Shown here: in pieces, positions 34,639 to 44,273 of the stretch | Numbering within the stretch: the stretch's first letter is position 1 | Layout: each line of letters opens with the position of its first letter | From: Xenophilus sp. Marseille-Q4582 | Lineage (GTDB): Bacteria; Pseudomonadota; Gammaproteobacteria; Burkholderiales; Burkholderiaceae_C | Reading direction: 5' to 3' | Length of the DNA: 64,000 bases | Assembly (NCBI RefSeq): GCF_916700565.1 | Contig: NZ_CAKAKO010000002.1 | Location: 248,001 to 312,000 of the forward strand | Made by a program: the position numbers and the translations under genes | The notes under the pieces: generated by a model | Seen by the model: only the letters and a program-made list of their open reading frames with translations | Told to the model about the DNA's origin: nothing | The model's database searches: none

Positions 34639-34654
34639 TTCACACCGACTTCAC
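34639..34654. promoter_or_regulatory. cre-tag (CreB-binding direct repeat)
   Basis: TTCACACCGACTTCAC matches TTCAC-N6-TTCAC exactly. It lies in the 227-bp gap between creD (minus, start 34539) and the VIT/VWA gene (plus, start 34767), so one site can serve both directions. Confidence 0.85.
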
Positions 34655-34766
34655 ACAACGCGTCGAAGCGGATTCGTGCTTCTTCTTGGCTTCCTTCTGC
34701 CTTCTCGGGCCGCAAAGAAAGTAGCGGCACCGCACACACCGGCACCACCGAGGAAGGAACCGCGCC

Positions 34767-36944
34767 ATGCAGATCACCGAACCAGACCGCAAGCCCCCCG
34801 CCACCGAACGCCCGCGCGGCCGCTGGGGTTCCGCCGCCATGTGGCTGGCCACCGTGGGCCTGGCCGCGGGCTGTTTCGCGCTGCTCACGCTGCGTCCGGT
34901 GCATGCACAAGACCGCACGGACTCGGCCCCGCGCCAGAAGACCGAGAGCCCCTACTTCTTCGTGAAGAGCGATTCGCCCGAGCTGGACCGCCTGCCGCTC
35001 AAGAGCACGCAGGTGGACGTGCGCATCGCCGGCGTGATCGCCGACGTGACCGTCACGCAGCGCTACCGCAACGAAGGCACGCGCCCCATCCAGGCCAAGT
35101 ACGTGTTCCCCGGCTCCACCCAGGCGGCCGTGGGCGGCCTGAACGTGCGCCTGGCCGACCGCCTGATCACCGCGCAGATCCGCGAGAAGCAGCAGGCGCG
35201 CATCGAGTACGAAACCGCCAAGACCGAAGGCAAGACCGCCGCCCTGCTGGAACAGCACCTGCCCAACGTGTTCCAGATGAACGTGGCCAACATCCTGCCC
35301 GGCGATGACGTGAAGGTGGAACTGCGCTACACCGAACTGCTGGTGCCGCAGGGCGGCAACTACCAGTTCGTGTTCCCGACCGTGGTGGGGCCGCGCTATG
35401 CCAGCGCCGGGCCGTCCCAAGCTGGCGTCGGCCCCCTCGGGGGGCAGCGAGGACACGAAGTGCCGAGCGTGGGGGCTCGTTCCAGCCCGCAGTCGGAGAA
35501 CGCAAACGCCAAGTGGGTCGCCCAGCCCACGCTGCGCGAAGGCGTGGCGCCGTCCACGCAGTTCACGCTCAAGGCCACCCTCGACACGCCCATGGGCCTG
35601 CAGGAAGTGCGCTCGCGCACCCATGCCATCGACGTGAAGAAGAGCGACGGCAACCAGCATGCCGAGATCGCCCTCAAGAACGACGGCCGCCCGCTGGACA
35701 ACCGCGACGTGGTGATCGACTACCGCCTGGCCGGCGAGCAGATCCAGTCCGGCCTGCTGCTGCACAAGGGCCAGGGTGACGGGGCCGAGAACTTCTTCCT
35801 CGCCATGATCGAGCCGCCCAAGGCCGTGGCCGCGAGCGCCATCAACCCGCGCGACTACATCTTCGTGGTCGACATCTCGGGCTCCATGCACGGCTTTCCG
35901 CTCGACACCGCCAAGGACGTGCTGCAGCGCCTGATCGGCGGCCTGCGCCCCAGCGACACCTTCAACGTGCTGCTCTTCTCGGGCAGCAACAAGATGCTCA
36001 ACCCGAAGTCGGTGCCTGCCACCAGCGCCAACATCGCGCAGGCCATCGCCACCATCGAGCGTTATCAAGGCAGCGGCAGCACCGAGCTGATCCCCGCCCT
36101 CAAGCGCGTGTACGCCGAGCCCAAGGCCGAAGGCGTGTCGCGCAGCATCGTGGTGGTGACCGACGGCTACGTGACCGTGGAGCGCGAAGCCTTCGAGTTG
36201 GTGCGCCGCAACCTGGACAAGGCCAACCTGTTCTCCTTCGGCATCGGTTCGTCGGTGAACCGCCACCTGATGGAAGGCCTGGCCCGCGCCGGCATGGGCG
36301 AGCCCTTCATCATCACCGACCCCGTGCAGGCGCCCGAGCAGGCCGCGCGCTTCCGCCGCATGGTCGAGTCGCCCGTGCTGACCAACGTGCGCGCCACCTT
36401 CAGCGGCCTGGACGTGTACGACGTGGAACCCAAGCAGCTGCCCGACGTGCTGGGCGAGCGCCCGGTCATCGTGTTCGGCAAGTGGCGCGGTGAAGCGAAG
36501 GGCGGCGTCAGCATCGAAGGCCGCAGCGCCACCGGCCCGTGGAAGCAGCAGATCCGCATCGACGCCGCGACGCCGCGCAGCACCCCGGCTTTGCGCGCCC
36601 TGTGGGCCCGCCACCGCATCGCCGCGCTGAGCGACCAGGAAGCGCTGCAGGCCGGCGACGACCTGCGCCAGGCCATCACCGATCTCGGCTTGAAGTACAG
36701 CCTGCTCACGCAGTACACCAGCTTCATCGCGGTGGACCAGGTGGTGCGCAACACCACCGGCGCGGTCGATGGCGTGAACCAGCCGCTGCCCCTGCCGCAG
36801 GGCGTGGGCGAAACCGCCCTGGGCGCCGAAGTGCCCAGCACACCCGAACCCGAAACCCTGGGTGCGATGGCCGTCGCCCTGTCGGTGCTGCTGATGCTGC
36901 GCCGCCGCGCCCGCCGCCACGACGCGCGCAAGCTCACGGCCTGA
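34767..36944 (+). CDS. VIT and von Willebrand A domain protein with PEP-CTERM-like sorting tail
   Basis: The 725-residue protein has GAGGAAGGAA upstream of its ATG. An N-terminal signal anchor (about 23-47, ending VHA) is followed by a VIT domain (about 55-195), then a foreign-looking insert (about 213-240). A VWA domain (about 362-540) has the MIDAS motif FVVDISGSMHG and VVVTDGYVTVE. The C-terminus reads STPEPETLGAMAVALSV, then LLMLRRRARR: a Pro-Glu-Pro motif, a membrane helix and an arginine cluster, the tripartite PEP-CTERM signal. The next gene, ten bases away, encodes an exosortase, so this is its likely single substrate. It is exported and anchored at the envelope. A cre-tag lies 112 bases upstream. 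Confidence 0.92.
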   Translation: MQITEPDRKPPATERPRGRWGSAAMWLATVGLAAGCFALLTLRPVHAQDRTDSAPRQKTESPYFFVKSDSPELDRLPLKSTQVDVRIAGVIADVTVTQRYRNEGTRPIQAKYVFPGSTQAAVGGLNVRLADRLITAQIREKQQARIEYETAKTEGKTAALLEQHLPNVFQMNVANILPGDDVKVELRYTELLVPQGGNYQFVFPTVVGPRYASAGPSQAGVGPLGGQRGHEVPSVGARSSPQSENANAKWVAQPTLREGVAPSTQFTLKATLDTPMGLQEVRSRTHAIDVKKSDGNQHAEIALKNDGRPLDNRDVVIDYRLAGEQIQSGLLLHKGQGDGAENFFLAMIEPPKAVAASAINPRDYIFVVDISGSMHGFPLDTAKDVLQRLIGGLRPSDTFNVLLFSGSNKMLNPKSVPATSANIAQAIATIERYQGSGSTELIPALKRVYAEPKAEGVSRSIVVVTDGYVTVEREAFELVRRNLDKANLFSFGIGSSVNRHLMEGLARAGMGEPFIITDPVQAPEQAARFRRMVESPVLTNVRATFSGLDVYDVEPKQLPDVLGERPVIVFGKWRGEAKGGVSIEGRSATGPWKQQIRIDAATPRSTPALRALWARHRIAALSDQEALQAGDDLRQAITDLGLKYSLLTQYTSFIAVDQVVRNTTGAVDGVNQPLPLPQGVGETALGAEVPSTPEPETLGAMAVALSVLLMLRRRARRHDARKLTA
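35406..35487. repeat. Dispersed-repeat fragment inside the VIT/VWA gene
   Basis: A GC-rich segment with the hairpin GCCCCC-TC-GGGGGGC (35431-35445), then GCAGCGAGGACACGAAGTGC and GAGCGTGGGGGCTC. From memory it resembles an intergenic repeat common in Comamonadaceae genomes. It keeps the frame open and adds a Gly/Pro/Ser-rich loop between the VIT and VWA domains. Only one copy was seen in this window. Confidence 0.6.
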
Positions 36945-36954
36945 GGGGATCGTC

Positions 36955-38007
36955 GTGCGACCTGCCACCCTGACCCTCTCTCACCTCGCGCAGCACCACC
37001 CGCGCTGGCTCGACGCGGGCATCCGGCTCGACCGCGTGCCCGCGCCTTTCTGGCTGGCCGCCCAGGCCCTCGCGCTGTGGCCCGCCTGGCTGTGGATGGG
37101 CCGCCGCCTGGCCGATGGCTCCGACGATCCGCTGGGCCTGCTGGCGCTGGCCGCCCTGGCGGCCCTGGCCTGGCAGCAGCGCGCCGCGCTGCGCACCGCC
37201 CCGCGCCTGGGCTGGCTGTTGCTGGCCGGCGCCGCCACCGTGGCCGCCACGCTGCTGCGCACCGGCCTGGGCCCGCTGCCGGCCTGGCCGCCCCTGCTGG
37301 CCAGCCTGCTGGCCGTGCTGGCCATCGCCTGCGGCCTGCTGGCCTTCCTGCCGCGCCCCGCGTTGGGCGCGGCCGCCGATGCGCCCTTGCCCGGCGTGCC
37401 CGCCCTGCCCGTGCTGGGCCTGGCCGTGCTCGCGCTGCCGCTGCTGTCGTCGCTGCAGTTCTACGCCGGCTACCCGCTGCGCGTGCTCACGGCCGAACTC
37501 AGCCACTGGCTGCTCATGCCCTTCTTCCGCGTGGCGCGCGAAGGCGCGAGCCTGTGGATATCGGGCCGGCTGGTCATCGTCGATGCGCCCTGCTCGGGCG
37601 TGCAGATGGTGTGGCTGGGCTACTTCACGGCCTGTGCCACGGCGTTGTTCTTCGCCCACAGCGACAGCCGCACCTTCCTGACGCGCCTGCCCGTGGTGAG
37701 CGCGCTGGTGCTGGTGGGCAACGTGGTTCGCAACGCGCTGCTGGTGGCCGCCGAAGGCGCCGGCCGCGCCCTGCCCGGCTGGGCGCACGAGGCGCTGGGC
37801 CTGGCGGTGCTGGCGGCGGTGTGCGGCGGCATTGCCTTCTTCATGGCGCGGCCTGCGCGCACTGCCAGACACGCGAGCAATCGAAAGTCAGGGTCCGGTT
37901 TGATCGCCTGGCCCCCCCGCCGCGCGCACTTCGCCACCGATGCGGCCACGCCGCCCTCGTCCCTCATCACCACGCCCGGAGCCCGCCGTGTCGATACGCA
38001 TGCCTGA
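36955..38007 (+). CDS. xrt: Exosortase (membrane sorting peptidase/transpeptidase)
   Basis: GTG start, 350 residues, ten bases after the VIT/VWA gene. About eight hydrophobic segments. The exosortase active residues are visible: Cys in IVDAPCSGVQMVWLGYF (near 212), Arg in GNVVRNALLVAA (near 257) and His in LPGWAHEALGL (near 276). Exosortases cleave PEP-CTERM tails at the inner membrane. A hydrophilic tail of about 50 residues after the last helix is unusual. The linked target suggests one of the dedicated single-target exosortase classes; I cannot fix which. Confidence 0.92.
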   Translation: MRPATLTLSHLAQHHPRWLDAGIRLDRVPAPFWLAAQALALWPAWLWMGRRLADGSDDPLGLLALAALAALAWQQRAALRTAPRLGWLLLAGAATVAATLLRTGLGPLPAWPPLLASLLAVLAIACGLLAFLPRPALGAAADAPLPGVPALPVLGLAVLALPLLSSLQFYAGYPLRVLTAELSHWLLMPFFRVAREGASLWISGRLVIVDAPCSGVQMVWLGYFTACATALFFAHSDSRTFLTRLPVVSALVLVGNVVRNALLVAAEGAGRALPGWAHEALGLAVLAAVCGGIAFFMARPARTARHASNRKSGSGLIAWPPRRAHFATDAATPPSSLITTPGARRVDTHA

Positions 38008-38572
38008 CTTTCTGGCGCAGCCCTTCGCCAACACCTTCGTGCACCGCACCCTGCACAAGATCCTCTTTGCCGCCGCGCTGGGCCTGTGCCTGCTGTGGGG
38101 CAGCGTGGCCGCGCTGCGCGCCCCGGCGCATGCCGACACGCTGGCCGTGTCGCACCACGAATGGCCGCAGCAATGGGACGGCGCCGCGCTGCGCCCGCTG
38201 GCCCTGGGCGAGGTGGAAGCGCGCTTTGCGCGCCAGTTCCCGGGCCAGATCGCGCGCATGACCGACGGCGAGCGCCTGTTCGTCATGCGCCACGTGACCC
38301 AGCCCACGCGCATGCTGCACCCCGCCGTGGACTGCTACCGCGCGCTGGGCTGGCGCATCGAAAAGGCGCGGCTGGAACGCGACGCCCAGGGCCGCATGTG
38401 GCGCTGCTTCCAGGCCGAACGCAAGGGCTCGAACGGCCTGCGTGTCTGCGAGCGCATCGAAGACGCCAAGGGCCAGTCCTTCACCGACACCTCGGCCTGG
38501 TACTGGGCCGGTGCCAGCGGCCAGTCCACCGGCCCGTGGCAGGCCGTGACCGTGGCCGCGCCGCTGCGGTGA
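37988..38572 (+). CDS. Exosortase-associated EpsI-like protein
   Basis: The GTG at 37988 is preferred because CGGAG lies upstream; ATG 38000 is the alternative. It overlaps the exosortase end by 20 bases. The 194-residue protein has one membrane helix (about 22-42), then a periplasmic domain with MTDGERLFVMRHV, LHPAVDCYRALGWRIEKARL and MWRCFQAERKGSNGLRVCERI. The paired cysteines and the P-x-x-C-Y-x-x-x-G segment recall EpsI-type exosortase partners. Its exact job in sorting is unknown. Confidence 0.75.
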   Translation: MSIRMPDFLAQPFANTFVHRTLHKILFAAALGLCLLWGSVAALRAPAHADTLAVSHHEWPQQWDGAALRPLALGEVEARFARQFPGQIARMTDGERLFVMRHVTQPTRMLHPAVDCYRALGWRIEKARLERDAQGRMWRCFQAERKGSNGLRVCERIEDAKGQSFTDTSAWYWAGASGQSTGPWQAVTVAAPLR

Positions 38573-38725
38573 ACCCCGGCGAGAGCGCCGCCGCGCCACG
38601 CGCGAAATGTGTGCCGCGCGCAACCCCCGCGCATCGCGGCGCCGGATGACCGCGCACCGACGCGGGGCCGTGGCACCATGCAGGCAGGAGGCCGGCCGTT
38701 CCCACGGGCCGGCAAAGGGAACGTT

Positions 38726-40045
38726 GTGGTGAAGAGAGCGCTGCGCATCGTGTTGTTCGGGCTGCTGGCCCTGTTGGTGACGGCGGGGGTGGCCCTGGCG
38801 CTGGTCGTGAAGATCGGGCTGGCGCCCGCCCGGGGTGAATGGGCGATCGAGCGCAAGGTGGGCCCGCTGACGCTGGAACTGGGCGTGCCCACGCTGCTGC
38901 GCGTGGCCACCTCGCCCTGGCTGGCGCCGCGCCTGGACGGCCTGCGCCTGAACACCCGCTACGGCCCCGTGCAGTTCCGCTGGGTCGACAGCGCGCAGCT
39001 GCTGTACCTGCGCTGCGCCCCGTGCAGCGCGCAGGTGGCGGCGCTGGGCCCGCAGCCGCTGCAGCTGGACCATCTGCAGATCGGCCTGCACCGCGACGCC
39101 AGCCGCCTGCGCGGCACGCTGGAAGCTGCCCCCCCGCGCGAGGCGGCCGGGCGCCTGCCCGCGGCCGACGCGCCGCTGCGCGGCCAATGGACGGGCCGCC
39201 TGTCGCAGACCGCGCTGGACGTGGACCTGCAGATGGACGAAGCGCCCATCGCGCGCTGGTACGCCGTGGCCGCCCCGCACCTGCCCGAGCTGCAGCGCGC
39301 GCGCATCGGCGGCACGCTGGCGCTGCAGGCGCACGTGAGCCAGCCTTCGGGCCACTTCAAGCTGCAGCCGCAGGTGGCGCAATTCAGCGTCGAAGGCCTG
39401 GGCACCGAAGCCATGCTGGGCGCGCGCAGCAGCTGCGGCGCCCCCAGCCGCCTCACGGACCAGAGCTGGCTGGCGCGCGCCGTCATCGCCGCCGAAGACC
39501 AGCGCTTCTTCAACCACCCGGGCTACGACCTGATCGAGCTGAGCGCCGCGCTGGACCGCAACCAGGCCAAGGGCGGCATCGACCGCGGTGGCAGCACCCT
39601 GACGCAGCAGCTGGCCAAGATGCTCGTCACCGGCAGCGAACGCAGCCTGGAGCGCAAGCTGCGCGAACTGCTCTACGCCGTGGAAATGGAAAACACCCTG
39701 GGCAAGGCGCGCATCCTGCAGCTGTACCTGGACAACGCCCCCTGGGGCCGCGTGTGCGGCGCCGAGGCGGCGGCGCAGCTGTACTTCAAGCGCAGCGCCC
39801 TGCGCCTGGAACCCGCCCAGGCCGTGTGGCTGGCCAGCATGCTGCACGCGCCCGGCCTGGCCGCCGAACGCTGGTCCAAGGAGGGCGGGCTGGACCCCAA
39901 GCGCCTGCAATGGGTGGCCGAAAGCATCCGCGGCATTCCGCGGCGGCAGCGCGAGGCGCTGCTCAAGCAGGTGGAGCAGGCCAAGTACCCGTGGCTGGCC
40001 GACACCGCTACCCCCGCGCGCAGTGAAACGCAGCCGCGGCGCTGA
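38726..40045 (+). CDS. GT51 peptidoglycan glycosyltransferase (monofunctional, with N-terminal extra domain)
   Basis: Read from GTG 38726 with AAAGGGA upstream (439 residues). There is a membrane helix at about 6-28, then about 220 residues of unknown beta-rich domain including two cysteines in LRCAPCSAQVAAL. The GT51 domain (about 245-425) has the catalytic Glu in AAEDQRFFNHPGYD and RGGSTLTQQLAKMLV, with no transpeptidase part. It polymerises lipid II outside the membrane. It is much longer than normal MtgA (about 230 residues). It lies 153 bases after the EpsI-like gene, probably in the same unit. Confidence 0.9.
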   Translation: MVKRALRIVLFGLLALLVTAGVALALVVKIGLAPARGEWAIERKVGPLTLELGVPTLLRVATSPWLAPRLDGLRLNTRYGPVQFRWVDSAQLLYLRCAPCSAQVAALGPQPLQLDHLQIGLHRDASRLRGTLEAAPPREAAGRLPAADAPLRGQWTGRLSQTALDVDLQMDEAPIARWYAVAAPHLPELQRARIGGTLALQAHVSQPSGHFKLQPQVAQFSVEGLGTEAMLGARSSCGAPSRLTDQSWLARAVIAAEDQRFFNHPGYDLIELSAALDRNQAKGGIDRGGSTLTQQLAKMLVTGSERSLERKLRELLYAVEMENTLGKARILQLYLDNAPWGRVCGAEAAAQLYFKRSALRLEPAQAVWLASMLHAPGLAAERWSKEGGLDPKRLQWVAESIRGIPRRQREALLKQVEQAKYPWLADTATPARSETQPRR

Positions 40046-40140
40046 CCGGCGGCGGCAACGGCTGCAGCAGCGGGGGCGGCGTGTGCGTTTTCATGGGCTG
40101 CATGAGGCCGTTCGGCAGTTCGGCCCAAAAGAAGGTTCAG

Positions 40141-43100
40141 TCAGATATTCCCGCCGACCCCTTTGAACTTCTCAACGAACACGGCGATTTTCTGAAAGAC
40201 GGTTTGCTTCTTGGTCTTGAACTGTGGGTTCAAGGGGCTCATCTTGGGCAGCACTGCGTTGAGTTCGGTGCCGTTCTCGCTGGCGAACTCTCGCTTGAGT
40301 GAGGCGGCAATGTAGCGCTTCGCTGCCTCGGGATTGAGGCCCTCCGTCGCGATCAAGTCTTGCGCTTCACGCTGCTGCTCGGCTTGGGCGAACGTGAAGA
40401 ATGCATCGATCACACTGGCCTTGTCGCCGAGCTGGTCCAGGTCGGTCTGGTTGATGAAGTCCACCAACAGGCTCTCCTTGGCGCGGTTGCCCAGGCTTGC
40501 GCGGATCACCCGCCGCACCTCATCCACCAGATCCGATTTCTTCTTGGTCTTCTTGTTGTGCTCGAAGATCAGTTCCAGGATGTAGTCCAGGTTGATTTCC
40601 TGCGACTTCAAGAGATCCACCTCGAAGACCACGTCATCCCAGTCGATGGTCGACTTGTCTTTGTCGGCGCCTGCTTTCTCGCGGCGCAGCCAGTCGCGCA
40701 CGTCGTTGTACGTAGAGCGGTAGTCCTGAACTTTTCGTTCAGCGGGCAGCGTGATGGTTTGCAGTTCCGCTAGATCGTCATCGCTCAGGTAGTGCTTGGC
40801 TTTGAAGGCCTCCACCGCAGTTGCATCCGCGAGGTCAACTGTCTGTAGCTCCTTCAGGCTGGCAAATTCGTCATAGTTCTGCAGCACGTTCTCCACGCGC
40901 AGGTATTCGCCGAACAGCTTGGCGAAGGCCTTCTTGTCGGCCTCCTTCTCAATGGCCGCAGGGTCGGGGAAACGCGCTTCCAGTTCCTGCACCACCTCCA
41001 TGAAGCCTCGCCGCGCCTCGCCGGTGGCCGCATCGGTGAAGCCTTCCATGTACTCCTTGTAGCTCTTCTCCAGCACCACGTTCCGGGTGTTCTTGTCACC
41101 GAACAGGGTGATGGCGTCGATGGTCGCCTGCTCCAGGTCGCGGAAGGTGACGATGTTGCCGAAGGTCTTGGTGGCGTCAAAAATCCGGTTGGTGCGCGAA
41201 TAGGCCTGCATCAGCCCGTGGTAGCGCAGGTTCTTGTCGACAAAAAGCGTGTTGAGCGTGGGCGCATCAAAACCGGTCAGGAACATGCCGACCACGATCA
41301 GCAGATCAACATCCTGCTCCTTGACGCGCTTGGCCAGGTCGCGGTAGTAGTTCTGGAAACCATTGCTGTCCACACTGAAGTTGGTCTTGAACAGTGCGTT
41401 GTAGTCGGCGATGGCCGCGCTCAGGAACTCCTTGGCGCTGCTGTTCATGGCCGACACATCAAAACTCTCGTCCTGGATGTCGCCAATCGCGTCCTGCTCC
41501 TCGTTGGCGGCGAACGAGAAGATGGTCGCCACCTTCAGAGGCTTGTCGCTGTTCTTCTGCAACTCCCGGAAGCACTCGTAATAAAGCTTGGCTGCATCCA
41601 CACTGCTGACGGCAAACATGGCGTTGAAGCCCTTGCTGCCAACATGCAAGCGGTGGGTTTTCTGCCGGAAGTTGTTCAGGATGTACTGGGTGATCTCGCG
41701 TATGCGATCCGGGTGCAGCAGGGCTTGCTTGTTCTCCGCCGCACTCAGCTTCTTCTCGTCCTTTTCGGTCTCGATGGCCTTGAACTGCGGGCGCACATCG
41801 TTGTAGTCCACCTTGAACTTGAGCACCTTCTCGTCACGAATGGCATCCGTGATCACGTACGAGTGCAGCTCACGGCCAAACACGCTGGCCGTGGTTTCGG
41901 CGCCCAGTGCGTTTTCCGGGAAGATGGGCGTGCCGGTGAAGCCGAACTGGCAGAACTTTCTGAACTTTTTCTTCAGGTTCTTCTGGGCCTCGCCAAACTG
42001 GCTGCGGTGGCACTCATCGAAGATGAACACCACCTGCTTGCCGTAGATGGGAAGGTCCGCCTCGCTCTTCATCAGGTTGTTGAGCTTCTGGATGGTGGTG
42101 ACGACGATCTTGTTGTCGTCCTTCTCCAGGTTGCGCTTCAGGCCCGCCGTGCTGTCCGAGCCGTTGACGCTGTCCGGCGAGAAGCGCTGGTATTCCTTCA
42201 TGGTCTGGTAGTCCAGATCCTTGCGGTCCACCACGAAGAACACCTTGTCGATGAAGTCCAGTTCGGTGGCCAGGCGCGCTGCCTTGAAGCTGGTCAGCGT
42301 CTTGCCGCTGCCGGTGGTGTGCCAGATGTAGCCGCCACTCTCCGTGTTGCTCCAATTTTTGGCCTGATGGCTGCTCTTGATCTTCCACAGAATGCGTTCC
42401 GTGGCGGCGATCTGGTAAGGCCGCATCACCAACAGCGTGTTGCTGACGTCGAACACCGAGTAATGCAGCAGCACATTGAGCAAGGTGTGCTTCTGGAAGA
42501 AGGTGGCCGTGAAGTCCTTCAGGTCCTTGATCAGCGTGTTGTCCGCCTTCGCCCAGTTCATGGTGAAGTCGAAGCTGTTCTTGTTGCGCTGCGTGGTGTT
42601 GGCAAAGTAACGGGTGTCGGTGCCGTTGGAGATCACGAACAGCTGCAGATACCTGAACAAGGAATGTTCGCTGTTGAAGCTCTCCTTGCTGTAGCGATGC
42701 ACCTGGTTGAAGGCCTCCCGGATCGCCACGCCACGCTTCTTCAGCTCCACCTGCACCAGCGGCAGGCCATTGACCAGAATCGTCACGTCATAGCGGTTGG
42801 CGTGGCTGCCTGCCTGTTCGAACTGCTTGATCACCTGCACCTTGTTGCGGGCGATGTTCTTCTTGTCCAGCAGGTAGATGTTCTGGATGCGGCCGTCGTC
42901 AAAGACAAAGTCGTGGATGTAGTCGTCGTGGATCTTGCGGGTCTTCTCGACGATGCCATCGCTGGGCTTGTCGAGGAAGGTTTCAACAAAGCGCAGCCAT
43001 TCGCCATGCGTGAACTGAACGGCGTTGAGTGATTGCAGCTGGACGCGCACATTCGCCAGCAAGGCCTCGGGCGTGCTCAGGCCAGGCAGATATTCATAGC

Positions 43101-43239
43101 CCTGATTTTGCAGATCCTGAATGAGCTCGCGCTCCAGATCGCTTTCACTCTGGTAGCCCTCGGCAACCGTCCATTCCCGCTCGTACCTGTCCAGAACGAT
43201 GAAATTCCGGGACTCGGCGATGGTTTTGTAGTCGCTCAT
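40141..43239 (-). CDS. hsdR: Type I restriction enzyme subunit R
   Basis: The 1032-residue protein has an N-terminal PD-(D/E)xK nuclease region with [12 protein letters not shown] (near 160). Two RecA-like motor domains carry Walker A in [12 protein letters not shown] (near 310), the DEAD-box relative [14 protein letters not shown] (near 407), FGFTGTPIF and the later [19 protein letters not shown] long helical C-terminus contacts the methylase. It translocates DNA and cuts unmethylated DNA at a distance. Its start overlaps the rhuM stop (ATGA). Confidence 0.97.
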   Translation of the reverse strand: MSDYKTIAESRNFIVLDRYEREWTVAEGYQSESDLERELIQDLQNQGYEYLPGLSTPEALLANVRVQLQSLNAVQFTHGEWLRFVETFLDKPSDGIVEKTRKIHDDYIHDFVFDDGRIQNIYLLDKKNIARNKVQVIKQFEQAGSHANRYDVTILVNGLPLVQVELKKRGVAIREAFNQVHRYSKESFNSEHSLFRYLQLFVISNGTDTRYFANTTQRNKNSFDFTMNWAKADNTLIKDLKDFTATFFQKHTLLNVLLHYSVFDVSNTLLVMRPYQIAATERILWKIKSSHQAKNWSNTESGGYIWHTTGSGKTLTSFKAARLATELDFIDKVFFVVDRKDLDYQTMKEYQRFSPDSVNGSDSTAGLKRNLEKDDNKIVVTTIQKLNNLMKSEADLPIYGKQVVFIFDECHRSQFGEAQKNLKKKFRKFCQFGFTGTPIFPENALGAETTASVFGRELHSYVITDAIRDEKVLKFKVDYNDVRPQFKAIETEKDEKKLSAAENKQALLHPDRIREITQYILNNFRQKTHRLHVGSKGFNAMFAVSSVDAAKLYYECFRELQKNSDKPLKVATIFSFAANEEQDAIGDIQDESFDVSAMNSSAKEFLSAAIADYNALFKTNFSVDSNGFQNYYRDLAKRVKEQDVDLLIVVGMFLTGFDAPTLNTLFVDKNLRYHGLMQAYSRTNRIFDATKTFGNIVTFRDLEQATIDAITLFGDKNTRNVVLEKSYKEYMEGFTDAATGEARRGFMEVVQELEARFPDPAAIEKEADKKAFAKLFGEYLRVENVLQNYDEFASLKELQTVDLADATAVEAFKAKHYLSDDDLAELQTITLPAERKVQDYRSTYNDVRDWLRREKAGADKDKSTIDWDDVVFEVDLLKSQEINLDYILELIFEHNKKTKKKSDLVDEVRRVIRASLGNRAKESLLVDFINQTDLDQLGDKASVIDAFFTFAQAEQQREAQDLIATEGLNPEAAKRYIAASLKREFASENGTELNAVLPKMSPLNPQFKTKKQTVFQKIAVFVEKFKGVGGNI

Positions 43240-44261
43240 TCTTTGGTGTCCTTCCTTTTCAGCAGCTTTTTCACGGTGCGATCGAAATCGGATTCGATGC
43301 GCTGCTGCTTATTGAACTTCTCATATTCAGCAACGGCTTTCTGCTCTGCTTGCTGGCGGGTGACGTTGCCGTAGCCTTCCAGAATCCGGTATTCGTTGAA
43401 GGACAGAAACTTGTCCACGCTTGCGGCAAAGCTCTCCATCGTGAAGGTGGTGCGCCGCTCGATGATGCCCTCGATGTAATCGAAGAACGCCGAAACGGTC
43501 CGCTCCAGTTTCCGGATTTCCTCTTCGCTCAGGTAATTTTTCGCCACCAGTGAATCGGATTTCAGGACCCGGCCATCGGGCGCGTTCTTGTAGGTAGTCA
43601 TGCCCATCAAGGGCTTGCTGGCATCTGCCTTCAGCGAAATGATTTCGGCTGCCGTGTGGCCGGTGATCGCAAAATGAAACTTGTCCTGCACATGGGCATA
43701 GAACAGGCGTGTCGTCTCGGATTTCGGGTCGTAATCGATGCTGCACTCGGCAAAGATGTCGGTGATCTGCTGATAAATCCGCCGCTCGCTGGCACGGATC
43801 GAACGCACCCGCTCCAGCAGTTCGCGGAAATAGTCCTTGCCAAAGTAACGGCCATTCTTCAGCCGCTCATCATCCATGGCAAAACCCTTGATGATGTATT
43901 CCTTGATCAGCTGGGTCGCCCAGATGCGGAATTGCGTCGCCTGCGCCGAATTGACGCGGTAGCCCACCGAGATCACCGCATCCAGGTTGTAGTACTGGGT
44001 CTGGTACTTTTTGCCGTCTTCGGCAGTTGTTTCCAAAACGGAAATAACTGAATTCGGGTCTAACTCATTGCTTTCAAAGATGTTTTTCAGGTGCTTGGAT
44101 ATGGCGGGGACGCCTACGCCAAACAACTCCGCCATGCGCTTCTGGGTCAGCCAAATGGTCTCGTTGGCGAGCAGAACCTCCACCTTGATCGCGCCATTCG
44201 GGGCCGTGTAGAGCAAGAATTCCGTGGTTTGATCGCGCAGGGTGAGCGGGTGTTTGGGCAT
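43236..44261 (-). CDS. rhuM: RhuM-family protein within the hsd operon
   Basis: The 341-residue protein starts [20 protein letters not shown]. Its N-terminal half has the RhuM pattern: [20 protein letters not shown] (an HTH-like segment), [20 protein letters not shown] and [20 protein letters not shown]. The C-terminal half is helical, with [20 protein letters not shown] and a basic end. RhuM proteins were first noted in Salmonella pathogenicity islands and are frequent passengers in type I restriction operons. The role is unclear. It sits between hsdS and hsdR, overlapping the latter. Confidence 0.92.
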   Translation of the reverse strand: MPKHPLTLRDQTTEFLLYTAPNGAIKVEVLLANETIWLTQKRMAELFGVGVPAISKHLKNIFESNELDPNSVISVLETTAEDGKKYQTQYYNLDAVISVGYRVNSAQATQFRIWATQLIKEYIIKGFAMDDERLKNGRYFGKDYFRELLERVRSIRASERRIYQQITDIFAECSIDYDPKSETTRLFYAHVQDKFHFAITGHTAAEIISLKADASKPLMGMTTYKNAPDGRVLKSDSLVAKNYLSEEEIRKLERTVSAFFDYIEGIIERRTTFTMESFAASVDKFLSFNEYRILEGYGNVTRQQAEQKAVAEYEKFNKQQRIESDFDRTVKKLLKRKDTKE

Positions 44262-44273
44262 GGCCGTATCCCT

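Noticed and set aside
34488-36968. 826-codon minus-strand frame opposite the VIT/VWA gene
   Set aside because: Shadow frame with low-complexity His/Gly/Ala composition.
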